From assembly GCA_016794035.1 (NCBI GenBank), contig JAEUHS010000037.1, positions 1 through 56,313 of the forward strand: a stretch of DNA of 56,313 nucleotides, written 5' to 3'. Shown here piece by piece: positions 8,556 through 17,224 of this stretch. The position numbers were made by a program, and so were the translations under genes. Below the pieces are notes generated by a model. It was not told the origin of the DNA and ran no database searches. It saw nothing but the letters and a program-made list of their open reading frames with translations. Position 1 is the first letter of the stretch; the number at the start of each line of letters is the position of its first letter. The stretch comes from Planctomycetota bacterium (GTDB taxonomy: Bacteria > Planctomycetota > UBA1135 > UBA2386).

Positions 8556-10240
8556 CGTGGTTCGCCTCCGTCGGCGCGCAGCGCCTTCAGCACCAGCAGC
8601 GAGCTCGCGTCCTCGTCGTCGGGCAGGTTCCGCAGCGCCAGTTGTTCCATCAGCTCGGTGCGCAACACCGCGGCGTCGGCCTCGGTGGGGTTGAGCGCGA
8701 GCGCGCGCTCGACCGAACCCAACGCCCGGTCCAGGTCGCCGTGCGCCTGCAGCACCTGGGCGTCGGCCAGGTGATGGCGGGCCAGCACCGGCCGGATGTA
8801 GGGCGACAGCGAGTCCCAGTGGCTGCGGCGCACGGCGGCGAACCGCTGGCGCGTCGCGTCGGCGCGCTGCTTGGCCTCGACCGGGTCGAGGATGTGCGGC
8901 GTCAGCAGGATCACCAGCTCGCGACGCGAGACGGTCTCCTGGGTGCGGCCGAACAGCCAGCCGATCAGCGGCAGGCTGCCGAGCAGCGGGATCTGGCTGC
9001 GCACGGTCGACACCGATTCGCCGATCAGGCCGCCGAGGATCAGCGTCTGGCCGTCGCGCATCAGGATCTTGGTGGTGATCTCGGTGGTGTTCTCGGAAGG
9101 GATGCCCGACACCGGATCGACGACGCCGGCGCTGTTCTGCGGATGGACCTCCATGCGGATCCAGCCGTCCTCGCCGATGAACGGGCGGAACTGCAGCTGC
9201 GTGCCGGTCTCGAGGAAGTTGACCTGCTCGATCGTGCTGGTCTGGGTCTGGATCACGGTCGAGTAGCCGAGGCGGCCGCCGACGATGATCTGCGCCTGTT
9301 CGCCGTTCAGCGCGATCACGCGCGGGTTGCTGACGATGGTGGCGTTCGTGGTCTGCTCGAGCGCCTCGACGAACGCGGCGACGTTGTTCTGGATGAAGCC
9401 GAGCGACAGTCCCTGGGTCAGGGGGCCGGCGAAGCCCGCGGTCTGGCCGCTGAACAGGCCGCGGTCGAACTGGGTGCCGGCCGGCGCGTAGCCGCTGACG
9501 CCGGTCAGGTCCGAGGTCGCGCCGATCTGGTTGAAGTCGATGCCGCCGAGCACGTTCAGGTCGACGCCGAGGCGGTTGTCCTCGCCGAGGTCGATGCTGA
9601 GGATCGTCGCCTCGAGCAACACCTGCTGCGGCGGCTGGTCGAGTTCGGTGATCGTCGTCGCCAGCCTGTCGATCACCGACGCGTGGTCGCGCACGACGAT
9701 CGACTGCCGCTGGCCGCTGGTCGTCGTGGTCGTGCCGCCGGTCGAGGTGCTCGCGCTGGTCGCGTCGTCGGCCATGGTCAGGCGGCCGTCGGCGGACAGC
9801 AGCGGCTGCAGCAGCTTCAGCGCCTGCGCCGTGGTCAGGTGGTTGAGCACGAACACGCGCGTGTCGATCGCGTCGAGGTCGAGCAGCAGCTGGCGCCGTT
9901 GCTCCGCGGTCATCACGCGGTACGAGTTGCCCTGCTTGACGAAGTCCAGCCCCTGCGTGGCGAGGATCTGGTGCAGCGCGTCCTCGAGCGGCACGTCGTA
10001 GAGGTTGATCGTGACCTTGCCGGTCAGCTGTTCGCCCGCGACGAGGCTGATGCGGTGCTGCACCGACAGTCCCTGCAGCAGGTTGGCGAGGCTCTCGTCG
10101 CGCACGTTGATGGTGATCAGCGGCTCCGTCTCCTGGGCGCGCAGGGAGCCGGCGGCGAGCAACGCCAGCGCCATGGCACCGAGCCCGGGGAGCGGAGCGC
10201 GGCGGTGGACCTGGGTGGGGGCAGTCTCAGTCATGGTCAT
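8552..10240 (-). CDS. Secretin (GspD/PilQ/MshL family) with C-terminal TPR-like tail
   Basis: The 562-residue protein has a Sec signal peptide (cleavage near residue 36), an STN/N0-type domain (about 40-105: TINVRDESLANLLQGLS), an N1-like domain ending near DTRVFVLNHLTTAQALKLLQ, and the secretin core (about 215-470) with the conserved VPLLGSLPLIGWLFG block and ELVILLTPHIL. A short TPR-like helical tail follows (about 490-545). Secretins form the outer-membrane gate for pseudopilus or pilus. A Ser/Thr-rich linker containing TSASTSTGGTTTTT lies before the core. The start overlaps the PilP-like gene by 14 bases. It is shorter than typical GspD, closer to MshL/PilQ length. Confidence 0.93.
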   Translation of the reverse strand: MTMTETAPTQVHRRAPLPGLGAMALALLAAGSLRAQETEPLITINVRDESLANLLQGLSVQHRISLVAGEQLTGKVTINLYDVPLEDALHQILATQGLDFVKQGNSYRVMTAEQRRQLLLDLDAIDTRVFVLNHLTTAQALKLLQPLLSADGRLTMADDATSASTSTGGTTTTTSGQRQSIVVRDHASVIDRLATTITELDQPPQQVLLEATILSIDLGEDNRLGVDLNVLGGIDFNQIGATSDLTGVSGYAPAGTQFDRGLFSGQTAGFAGPLTQGLSLGFIQNNVAAFVEALEQTTNATIVSNPRVIALNGEQAQIIVGGRLGYSTVIQTQTSTIEQVNFLETGTQLQFRPFIGEDGWIRMEVHPQNSAGVVDPVSGIPSENTTEITTKILMRDGQTLILGGLIGESVSTVRSQIPLLGSLPLIGWLFGRTQETVSRRELVILLTPHILDPVEAKQRADATRQRFAAVRRSHWDSLSPYIRPVLARHHLADAQVLQAHGDLDRALGSVERALALNPTEADAAVLRTELMEQLALRNLPDDEDASSLLVLKALRADGGEPR

Positions 10241-10901
10241 GCTCCTGGCCGAGGGTCGGCGCGGGGATCGACACCGGGAGGGTCCGGTCGCCGCGGCGGA
10301 AGACCACCCGGCGTTCTTCGATGGTGACGATGCGATGGCCGGCGACCTCGTCGCCGGGCCGGTAGGTGCGGCCGCCGATGATGGCCAGCGGCTCCTGGCC
10401 GGCGCTCAGCAGCACCGCGGTCGGGACCAGGTCCGGATCCGGCCGGGCGGCGAGTTCGAGGCGCGGCAGCGAGGCGATGTCCGTCGGCGCCGTGCGCACC
10501 GGCGCCGGCGTCGCGATCGCGAACGGGTCGCCGGCGGTGCGGGTCCAGCGCGGCTGGAACGGCGTCGACAGGGCCTGCAGGCGCCGGGTCAGCTCGCCGG
10601 CGCCCGCGACGACGCGGTGCAGCGGCACCGCCGCCGCGGTCTCGACGCCGGGGGCGGCGGGGGGCGGCCCGGGTTCGCCCGGCTCGTCGTCGGCGGCCGC
10701 GACCGGTGGTGCCGGAGCGACGCCCGGGCTCGGCGGCGTCGCGGTCGCCGGTCGCCGGCCGCCGCTCATCACCGGGATCCAGACCGCGACCAGCACCGGC
10801 AGCAGCGCGATCAGCACCACATGGCGCCGGGTCAGTCGCGGCGGGCGCTGGTCGCCCGCGGCGGCGCGTGCCGCCGGCCGGGAGCCCGGCAGGCCGGTCA
10901 T
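10227..10901 (-). CDS. PilP/GspB-like periplasmic linker protein
   Basis: The protein has 224 residues: a basic N-terminus, one membrane anchor at about 26-45 (HVVLIALLPVLVAVWIPVM), a Pro/Ala-rich linker of about 90 residues, and a small C-terminal beta domain (IIGGRTYRPGDEVAGHRIVTI then RRVVFRRGDRTL). That last block resembles the C-terminal fold seen in MshK/GspB/PilP proteins, which bridge the inner-membrane complex and the secretin. The gene lies between pilO-like and secretin genes, the usual pilP position. Sequence identity to PilP is not obvious by eye, so the name rests on architecture and position. Confidence 0.7.
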   Translation of the reverse strand: MTGLPGSRPAARAAAGDQRPPRLTRRHVVLIALLPVLVAVWIPVMSGGRRPATATPPSPGVAPAPPVAAADDEPGEPGPPPAAPGVETAAAVPLHRVVAGAGELTRRLQALSTPFQPRWTRTAGDPFAIATPAPVRTAPTDIASLPRLELAARPDPDLVPTAVLLSAGQEPLAIIGGRTYRPGDEVAGHRIVTIEERRVVFRRGDRTLPVSIPAPTLGQEHDHD

Positions 10902-11416
10902 TCGACGCTCCCGGTGCGCACCACCACGAACTCGGCCCGGACCTGGACTTCGTCGTTGGTGGGGCGCACCACCAGATCCGTGACCCGCGTCGGCGGGGCC
11001 GAGTTCTCGAGCCGCTGCAGGCCGGCGAACAGGTTGCCGAACGGGCCGGTGGCGACGATGCGCAGGCGCTGGTGCGCCAGCGTCAACGCCGGGTTCGGCG
11101 ACAGGGTCTCCGCCTGCTCGATCGTGAGCCCTGCCTGCTCGAGCAGCGCCTTGATCAGCAGCAGCGGCGGACTGGCGACCGGATCGAAGCGCAGCTGCGC
11201 GCCCAGCTCGGTCTGCCAGAGCTCGAGCGTGGCGACCGTGTCCTGCAGGGATTGGGTCTGCGCCGCCTCGCTGTTGGCGCGATCGAACGCGTCGTAGGCC
11301 GCGTCGATCTCGCGGTTGCAGGCCGCGATCTGCGCCTGGTGGTGGCGGCCGACCGTCGCGTAGTAGGCGACCGAGATGCCGCTCAACGTCACGATGCTGA
11401 GCACGATGCGGTTCAT
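10898..11416 (-). CDS. PilO-like inner-membrane assembly protein
   Basis: This 172-residue protein has one N-terminal membrane helix (residues 3-20), a coiled-coil-like stretch (about 25-65), and a ferredoxin-like PilO domain (about 85-165) with LLLIKALLEQAGLTIEQAE and the strand LRIVATGPFGNLFAGLQRLE. PilO pairs with PilN to form the periplasmic arms of the alignment complex. Its ATG overlaps the PilN-like stop (ATGA), and its stop overlaps the PilP-like start, in canonical pilMNOP order. Confidence 0.85.
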   Translation of the reverse strand: MNRIVLSIVTLSGISVAYYATVGRHHQAQIAACNREIDAAYDAFDRANSEAAQTQSLQDTVATLELWQTELGAQLRFDPVASPPLLLIKALLEQAGLTIEQAETLSPNPALTLAHQRLRIVATGPFGNLFAGLQRLENSAPPTRVTDLVVRPTNDEVQVRAEFVVVRTGSVE

Positions 11417-11994
11417 CGCGGTGCTCCTGCCGGCACCAGCTTCGTGCTGGTGTCGGTCTGCAGGTGGAACGTGAACTCGCCGGTGCCGGCGCGGATGTCG
11501 GAGCGTTCGCAGCGCATCGGCGGCAGGTGCTCGTTGGTGCGCAGCGCGGTCAGGTAGTGGGTGAACTCCGACGCGGTGCCGCAGGTGGCGCGCAGCTGGA
11601 TCACCGGCAGGCGTTCCGCCGACCAGGGGTCCTGCTGGCACAGCAGCTCCTGGAACCGCACGCCGGCCGGCCGGTTCGTCAGCAGGGCGTCCAGCAGGCC
11701 GGTCATGCGGCTCGCGGCCATCGGCACGCTGGCGGCCTCGATCTCGGCCTGCAGCCGGGTCGCCAGCTCGCTGAGCTGTTTGCTCTTCGCCGCCCGTTCC
11801 TCCCCGTCGTCGGCGTTCGCATGCGCCTGCGCCGCCATGCGCTGCACGCCGCGCACGCGGGCCCGCAGCAGCAGGTCCGTGGCCCCGAGCGCCAGCAGCA
11901 CCGGGATCGCCATCAGCACGAGGTCGCGGTTCGCGCGCCGGCGTGCCGTGCGCTGGCGGTAGGCCTCGGGCAGCAGGTCCACGAGCTCGATCAT
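11413..11994 (-). CDS. PilN-like inner-membrane assembly protein
   Basis: The 193-residue protein starts MIELVDLLPEAYRQRTARRR, matching the cytoplasmic N-terminal motif (xxLLPxxYRxxR) by which PilN binds PilM. A membrane helix follows at about 26-45, then a coiled coil (about 50-90) and a small ferredoxin-like domain with RFQELLCQQDPWSAERLP and SEFTHYLTALRTNEHLPP. It overlaps pilM by four bases. Confidence 0.88.
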   Translation of the reverse strand: MIELVDLLPEAYRQRTARRRANRDLVLMAIPVLLALGATDLLLRARVRGVQRMAAQAHANADDGEERAAKSKQLSELATRLQAEIEAASVPMAASRMTGLLDALLTNRPAGVRFQELLCQQDPWSAERLPVIQLRATCGTASEFTHYLTALRTNEHLPPMRCERSDIRAGTGEFTFHLQTDTSTKLVPAGAPR

Positions 11995-13013
11995 GGCAAG
12001 CTCCTCAGCGCCAGCCCGAGCGCGGTGCAGTAGTGGGTGCGACCGCCGGCGGCCGAGCTGGTCACGGGGCCGGTCGCCAGCGTGTCGAAGGGATCCGCGA
12101 TCTCGGTGGTGATGCCGATGCGGCGGCCGAGGTAGGGCGCGAGGCCCGGCAGCCCGGCGATGCCGCCGCTGACGCGCATGCGCGTGACGGCGCGGCCCTG
12201 GAACAGCGAGCCGCAGTAGCGCACGCCCGAGGCGATCTCGAGCAGCAGCGCCTCGAGCGGTTCGGCCAGCGTGCCGGTGACCACGTCGCCGAGCTGCCCG
12301 GCGTCGGGTTCGTGGCGCAGGTCGAGCAGGGCCTCGACGTCCATCGGCAGCCGCTGTCGCAGCGTCGCCACCAGCGCCGTGCCGCCGACCTTGGAGGTCC
12401 GCAGCCAGACCGGGGCGCCGCCGCGCACGATCGTGATCCGCGTGTGCCGTTCGCCGATGTCGAGGTGCAGGAAGCACTCGTCCTGCCCCCGCTGCGCGAA
12501 CGGTCGCACCTGCGCACACGGCTCGAGGTCGATGGCCTCGGGCACCAGCCCGGCGGCCTCGGTGACCTGGATCAGGTCGTCGATCGCCGCGGCCTTGGCG
12601 ACGCAGCACAGGAACTCGCGCTTGGTCTGGCCGTGGTCGAACAGGTCGGCGACCGGGATCGGCACGATGCGCAGCTCGCCGGACTGGTCCTGCTGGTCCT
12701 GGATCTCGCGCGTGATGATCTCGCCGGCCTGCGGCAGCTTGTCCATCGGGATGCGGATGCGGCGCGGCTCGATCTCGGCGAGCCCCAGCGCCACGATCGC
12801 CGAGCGGCCGCGGAACGAGCCGGTGCGCAGCACGCGTTGGGCGGCATCGATGCGGCCGGCGCGACGTTCCACCGGCGTCGCGGACGGCGCGGTCGCCACG
12901 CGTTCGAGGTGGGCGCAACGCACCCGCAGTCGGCCGCCCTTCTGCTCCAGTTGCAGCGCCTTGACGCTGTGGCCGCCGAAGTCCAGCGCGATGGGCGAGC
13001 AGTTACGCGGCAT
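11991..13013 (-). CDS. pilM: PilM-like actin-fold cytoplasmic ATPase
   Basis: The 340-residue protein shows the PilM/FtsA-type actin fold: phosphate-1 motif IALDFGGHSVKALQL at residues 7-21, the VALGLAEIEPRRIRIP segment, FLHLDIGERHTRITIV for phosphate 2, and MRVSGGIAGLPGLAPYLGRR for the adenosine motif. PilM forms the cytoplasmic ring linking PilN to the assembly ATPase. It opens the tightly overlapping run that continues to the window edge. The 105 bases upstream (13014-13118) separate it from the pilin gene and could hold an internal promoter or processing site, though none is clear. Confidence 0.92.
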   Translation of the reverse strand: MPRNCSPIALDFGGHSVKALQLEQKGGRLRVRCAHLERVATAPSATPVERRAGRIDAAQRVLRTGSFRGRSAIVALGLAEIEPRRIRIPMDKLPQAGEIITREIQDQQDQSGELRIVPIPVADLFDHGQTKREFLCCVAKAAAIDDLIQVTEAAGLVPEAIDLEPCAQVRPFAQRGQDECFLHLDIGERHTRITIVRGGAPVWLRTSKVGGTALVATLRQRLPMDVEALLDLRHEPDAGQLGDVVTGTLAEPLEALLLEIASGVRYCGSLFQGRAVTRMRVSGGIAGLPGLAPYLGRRIGITTEIADPFDTLATGPVTSSAAGGRTHYCTALGLALRSLP

Positions 13014-13118
13014 GGCGGTCCTCGCTCGAGCCGCCGGTCGAACTCAATCCATCGGGGGCAGCAGCCGGGGTGGGCATGGCAGGGGTCGCCGGGGGGCGCG
13101 GGGCATCGGGGCGACGAC

Positions 13119-13625
13119 TCAGAAGTCGTAGTAGTTCTTGCCGGACGGCGCCTTGAGCGTCGAGTTCGCGCGCAGCTTGCCGGTCTTCGGCTGGTAGATC
13201 CAACCGGTGGTGTCGTCGGCGGCCGGGAACGCAGCGGCATCGGCGATCACCATGATCGTCGCCAGCCCGTTGACCGGGTTGGCCGGGATGTTCTCGCGGA
13301 TGTAGGGACCGTAGGCGTAGCCGGCGGTGCCGGGCGCGGCGGTGCTGCTGTCGATCTTGCTGGCCTGCGTCAGCTGCGCGATCGTCAGCGCCTCGGTCGG
13401 CGTGCCGCCGCCGACCGGATAGCCCGGGTAGGTGGCGCGGTGGTTGGTGCGGTAGAACTCGATCGCGTTCCGCATCACCGACAGGTTGGTCTGCAGGTTG
13501 CTTGCGCGCGCTTCTTCGGTGCTGTCGGCGAACTGGGGGATCGCGACGGCGGCGAGGATGCCCAGGATGACCACGACGATCAGGAGTTCGACCAGCGTGA
13601 AGCCGAGCTGTTGGACCTTGTGCAT
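13119..13625 (-). CDS. Major pilin/GspG-like pseudopilin
   Basis: This 168-residue protein has leader MHKVQQLG, then FTLVELLIVVVILGILAAVAIPQF, a classic prepilin site with Glu5. The body resembles bacterial GspG/type IVa pilins (LSVMRNAIEFYRTNHRATYPGY) and ends in a Trp-Ile-Tyr strand plus LRANSTLKAPSGKNYYDF. It lacks the DG...DD calcium-site signature of canonical GspG, which the orphan at 54670 retains. Start: ATG at 13625 with GAGAG upstream; earlier in-frame starts would extend it without a pilin leader. The 90-base gaps on both sides, unlike the overlaps downstream, fit separate high expression. Confidence 0.9.
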   Translation of the reverse strand: MHKVQQLGFTLVELLIVVVILGILAAVAIPQFADSTEEARASNLQTNLSVMRNAIEFYRTNHRATYPGYPVGGGTPTEALTIAQLTQASKIDSSTAAPGTAGYAYGPYIRENIPANPVNGLATIMVIADAAAFPAADDTTGWIYQPKTGKLRANSTLKAPSGKNYYDF

Positions 13626-13715
13626 GTAGTGCTCTCTCGGTGGCGGACTGTGCGGGCATCGGCCGGTGGCCACCGCGAGCTTGAGGCGATCGGCCGTCGC
13701 GGGCTTCCGGCCGTG

Positions 13716-14258
13716 CTACGGCGCGGTGACGACGATGCGGCCGGTGACCGCCTGCACCCGGACGCGCAACTGGCAGGCGCCCAGCCGCAGGTCGGCGAGC
13801 CCGCCGGCCTGGGGCACGCCGTCGGTCGCGAACACCACTCGCGAGAGGCCGCCGAAGTCGGCGGCGGTCAGGGTCACCTCGCCGAAGCCGTCGTGGGCGC
13901 TGGCCTGGGCGGCGAGCAGTCGATCGACCGCGGTGGTGTCGAGGCCGGCGATCAGGCGCAGCGCCGTCTCGCTGGCGGCGGCCGTGGTGCCGTCGGCGAT
14001 CACGAACCTGGCGCGGTTCTGCGCCACGTCGAACAGCAGGCCGAACGGCACCCGGGTCTGGATCGCCAGGCCCTGCGCTTCGAGCAGGTCGGCCTCGATC
14101 GCGCGGGCGGCCGCGTCCAGCTTGCGATCGTCGGTGTCGAAGGTCTGTACGCCGACCGCGGTGACGATGCCGAGCACGACCACCACCAGCATCAGTTCGA
14201 CCAACGAGAAGCCGGCGCCGCGGGCCGTCGCAGCCGGCGTGGACGTGGATCCGAGCAT
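13716..14258 (-). CDS. GspH-like minor pseudopilin
   Basis: This 180-residue protein has an unusually long leader of about 15 residues, then GFSLVELMLVVVVLGIVTAVGVQTF with Glu5. The body (AARAIEADLLEAQGLAIQTRVPFGLLFDV and a C-terminal RVRVQAVTGRIVV strand) matches the GspH/FimT pattern. It is first in the minus-strand series, 90 bases from the divergent PilX-like gene; the shared interval (14259-14348) is the likely promoter region, although no clear -35/-10 pair was seen. Confidence 0.85.
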   Translation of the reverse strand: MLGSTSTPAATARGAGFSLVELMLVVVVLGIVTAVGVQTFDTDDRKLDAAARAIEADLLEAQGLAIQTRVPFGLLFDVAQNRARFVIADGTTAAASETALRLIAGLDTTAVDRLLAAQASAHDGFGEVTLTAADFGGLSRVVFATDGVPQAGGLADLRLGACQLRVRVQAVTGRIVVTAP

Positions 14259-14348
14259 GGCGCCGGTATCGGCCGCCCGGACGGGACGACTGCTGTCGTT
14301 CGTGGGTTCGGCTCGCCGGGGGCACCGGCGAATGCCGATCCACGCGTC

Positions 14349-15488
14349 ATGCGCACCTGCCCCGAAGCAGCCGCGGGACCTCGCGCCGGCGAACGCGGCG
14401 CGATCCTGCTGGTCGTGCTGATCCTCTCGGTCACCATCAGCCTGCTGTCGATGGCGCTGATCTCGACGGCCGAGGTGTCGCTGCGCGCCGAGGCCAACGC
14501 CGACGAACTCGATCGCGCCGAGCGCGGCGCACGTTCCGGCATCGAGTGGGGCGCCGCGGCGGCCAAGGCCTACGGCATCGTCCCGTTCGGCAACAGCGTG
14601 GTGCTCGACACCGGCGTCGAGGTCCGGCGCCAGACGCGCGCGGCGAGCGGGCCGCGGCTGGTCGGCACCGGCGTCAGCAACGGCGCCAGCGTGACCGTCG
14701 GCGCCAACCTGCAGGCGCTGGAGACCACGCGGCCGTACGCGTTCCTGAGCTTCGGCGGCACCAGCAAGCCCAGCGACAGCATCACCGTGAACGGCCTCAC
14801 CTACCTCGGCGAACCGAACACGCCGCTGCAGGCGACCAAGCCGCTGCTGCTGTCGGGCGACCTCGACCTCGTCAGCACGACGACGCTGCCTGCCAGTCAG
14901 GTCACCCACAGCGCCGGCGTCGACAACTACGGTGTCGGCGCGATCGCGATGCCGGCGTGGGACACGAGTGCGTTCACGACGGCGGCCAACTGGAAGGTGC
15001 CGTACACGGCCTACTCGGGCACGACGACGTTGAAGGACGTGACCCTGAACGGCCTCGTCGTGGTCACGTTGGCGGCCGGCCAGAAGCTGCGGCTGGAGAA
15101 CGTGGTCTTCAACGGCACGCTGGTCGTGCCGTGGTTGTATCCCCCGGTCTTGGATTTCCTCGGCACACCGACCATCGAAGTGAAGGATCTGACCATGGTC
15201 GGCGGCACGGCGGAGACCGGCAACCTGGCGATCCTGGCACCCGGCTGTGCGGTGACGAAAGCCGGTCCCGGCGGGACCAGCACGACCGTCTCGGGCGTCT
15301 GCTTCGTGCGGGAACTGGACGGCAGCAAGAGCTGGAACCAGACGGGCAAGATGCTGGTCCGGCTCGCCGTGGCCAGCACCGGCGGGGCCTGGTCGTTCAC
15401 CCGGCCGGCCGACTTCGTGCCCGACGTGCCGGTCGGCATCCAGTGGAGCGGCAGCCAGATGGCGATCCGCTGGCTCGGCCGCCAGTGA
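14349..15488 (+). CDS. PilX-like exported protein, divergent from the pilin operon
   Basis: The ATG at 14349 gives 379 residues. The N-terminus (RGAILLVVLILSVTISLLSMALIS) resembles PilX/GspK-type pilin-like proteins: Gly before a hydrophobic helix, no Glu5, and then an amphipathic continuation ending in ARSGIEWGAAAAKA. The rest is beta-rich, with Thr/Ser/Gly repeats reminiscent of a right-handed beta-helix or tip adhesin (TLKDVTLNGLVVVTLAAGQKLRLENVVFNGTLVVP). Two Cys (in APGCAV and SGVCFV) may form a disulfide. Family knowledge suggests a pilus-tip or surface role; the exact function is unknown. Its stop lies nine bases from the convergent flotillin stop. Confidence 0.75.
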   Translation: MRTCPEAAAGPRAGERGAILLVVLILSVTISLLSMALISTAEVSLRAEANADELDRAERGARSGIEWGAAAAKAYGIVPFGNSVVLDTGVEVRRQTRAASGPRLVGTGVSNGASVTVGANLQALETTRPYAFLSFGGTSKPSDSITVNGLTYLGEPNTPLQATKPLLLSGDLDLVSTTTLPASQVTHSAGVDNYGVGAIAMPAWDTSAFTTAANWKVPYTAYSGTTTLKDVTLNGLVVVTLAAGQKLRLENVVFNGTLVVPWLYPPVLDFLGTPTIEVKDLTMVGGTAETGNLAILAPGCAVTKAGPGGTSTTVSGVCFVRELDGSKSWNQTGKMLVRLAVASTGGAWSFTRPADFVPDVPVGIQWSGSQMAIRWLGRQ

Positions 15489-15497
15489 CGCTGCGCG

Positions 15498-17156
15498 TCA
15501 GGCCCGCGGCGGCTGCTTCGGCGCCGGTGCGGGCGGCGCGGCGTGCGTCGCAGTCGCGGCGCCGGGGCTCGGGCCGTCGGCCGCCGACGCCGCGGCCGCG
15601 CCGGTCTTGCTCATGCCGTCGGCGAGCTTGCCGAAGTAGGCCGGCATCTCGACGCCGCCGATGTCGCGCATCATCTGCAGCATCGGCGGCAGGCTGCCGG
15701 CGAGGCCGTGCAGGAAGCCGGCGGTCGCGCCCTTGCCGTCCTTGCCGGTGCCGCCGTCCCAGACCACGACCTTGTCGAACTTGACGTTCGCGATCGCCTT
15801 CGCCGCGGTCTCGGCCATCTGCGGCAGGTGCTCGAGCAGCAGCAGCTGGAACGCCTGCTGCGCGCCACCGCAGCCCTGCACGATGCGCTGCAGACCCTCG
15901 GCCTTCTTGGCCAGGATCTCGTACTCGCCGCGCGCCTGCGCCTCGAGCCGCGCGAACGTCGCCGCGGCCTCGGCGTTGGCCTGCAGCCGGACCTGCTCGG
16001 CGGCAGCTTCGGCGTCGACGATGATGCGCGCCTTCTGCGCCTTCGCGGCGGCCTCGAGTTCGGCCCGCTGCTCGCTCTCGATCTTGGTCGCCATCGCGTC
16101 GGCGGCGCGCGCCTCGGCGAGGTACTGGACCTCCCGCACCTTGGCGTCGGCCTCGCGCTTCCTCGACTCGGCCAGCTGGTAGGCCTCGGCCTGCTTGACC
16201 TTCAGCGCCGCCTCGGCGTCGACGACCTTGGCGCGCGCCAGGTTCTCACCGGTCACCGCCGTGGCTTCGGCATCGGCGACGCGGATGCGCATCTGCCGCT
16301 CCTGGTCCTTGATCGCGCTCTGCTGCTCGAGCTGCGCGAGGCTCTGGCCGATGCCGGTCTCCTTGGCCAGTTCGGCGAGGCGCACCAGCTTCTCGCGTTC
16401 GGCCTCCTTGGTGCCGATCTCGCGCGTCTTCTCGGCGCTCGCGACCATGACGTCCTGCTCGCGCTTGGCCTCGGCGACGCCGATCGAGCCGCGCTTCTGC
16501 TGCTGCGCGACGTCGATCTCGGCCGACTGGATCGCCTCGGACGCGGCCTTCCTGCCCATCGCCTCGATGTAGCCCGACTCGTCGGTGATGTCGGTGATGT
16601 TGACGTTGATCAGCACGAGGCCGATCTTCTCGAGCTCGGGCGTCAGCGAGCTCTGCACGTTGTCGAGGAACTTGTCGCGGTTCCTGTTGATGTCCTCGAT
16701 GGTCATCGACGCGATCACCTGGCGTAGCTGGCCGAGGATGATGTCCTCGGCCTGTTTCATGACCTGGCGCGGGTCGAGGCCGAGCAGGCGGATCGCGGCG
16801 GTCTGCATCGTCGCGGCGCCGGTGCCGACCGCGACGGTGAACACCGACGGCACGTTGACGCGGATGTTCTCGGCCGACAGCGCGCCGCGCAGCGGGATCT
16901 CGATCTGCATCGGATCCAGCGACAGGAACGCGTAGTCCTGGATCAGCGGCCACACGAACGCGCCGCCGCCGTGCAGACAGCGCGCCGACTGGCCCTTCGA
17001 CACCTTGCCGAAGATCACCAGGACGCGGTTGCTCGGGCAGCGCTTGTAGCGCTTCACGATCAGGATCACGAAGCCGAACAGGATCAGCGCCGCGGCGGCG
17101 ACGATCAGCAGCAGGATCGGGTCGGGCTGGGCGTCGGATTGCAGGGTGGCGAGCAT
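15498..17156 (-). CDS. Flotillin-like SPFH protein
   Basis: The 552-residue protein has an N-terminal membrane helix (residues 13-35), an SPFH/band 7 domain (about 40-230), and a long Ala/Glu-rich coiled-coil flotillin domain (about 230-450) with repeated EA motifs. The SPFH part includes KYKRCPSN-like RYKRCPSNRVLVIFGK and IEDINRNRDKFLDNVQ. The C-terminal 50 residues are Pro/Ala-rich and probably disordered. Flotillins organise membrane microdomains. The ATG at 17156 follows AAGGAGA. An NfeD-like gene is immediately upstream, the usual flotillin partner. Confidence 0.95.
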   Translation of the reverse strand: MLATLQSDAQPDPILLLIVAAAALILFGFVILIVKRYKRCPSNRVLVIFGKVSKGQSARCLHGGGAFVWPLIQDYAFLSLDPMQIEIPLRGALSAENIRVNVPSVFTVAVGTGAATMQTAAIRLLGLDPRQVMKQAEDIILGQLRQVIASMTIEDINRNRDKFLDNVQSSLTPELEKIGLVLINVNITDITDESGYIEAMGRKAASEAIQSAEIDVAQQQKRGSIGVAEAKREQDVMVASAEKTREIGTKEAEREKLVRLAELAKETGIGQSLAQLEQQSAIKDQERQMRIRVADAEATAVTGENLARAKVVDAEAALKVKQAEAYQLAESRKREADAKVREVQYLAEARAADAMATKIESEQRAELEAAAKAQKARIIVDAEAAAEQVRLQANAEAAATFARLEAQARGEYEILAKKAEGLQRIVQGCGGAQQAFQLLLLEHLPQMAETAAKAIANVKFDKVVVWDGGTGKDGKGATAGFLHGLAGSLPPMLQMMRDIGGVEMPAYFGKLADGMSKTGAAAASAADGPSPGAATATHAAPPAPAPKQPPRA

Positions 17157-17224
17157 GGAGGTCTCCTTCGGGTGGGGTGCGGGTGGGAAGAGCGGGGCGG
17201 CGGCGGTGCGGACGGCGGCGCGGA

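Noticed and set aside
11943..14348. The N-terminal 800 codons of a long plus-strand frame ending at 15488
   Set aside because: Only the part from ATG 14349 makes protein sense; the rest is antisense to pilM and the pilin genes.
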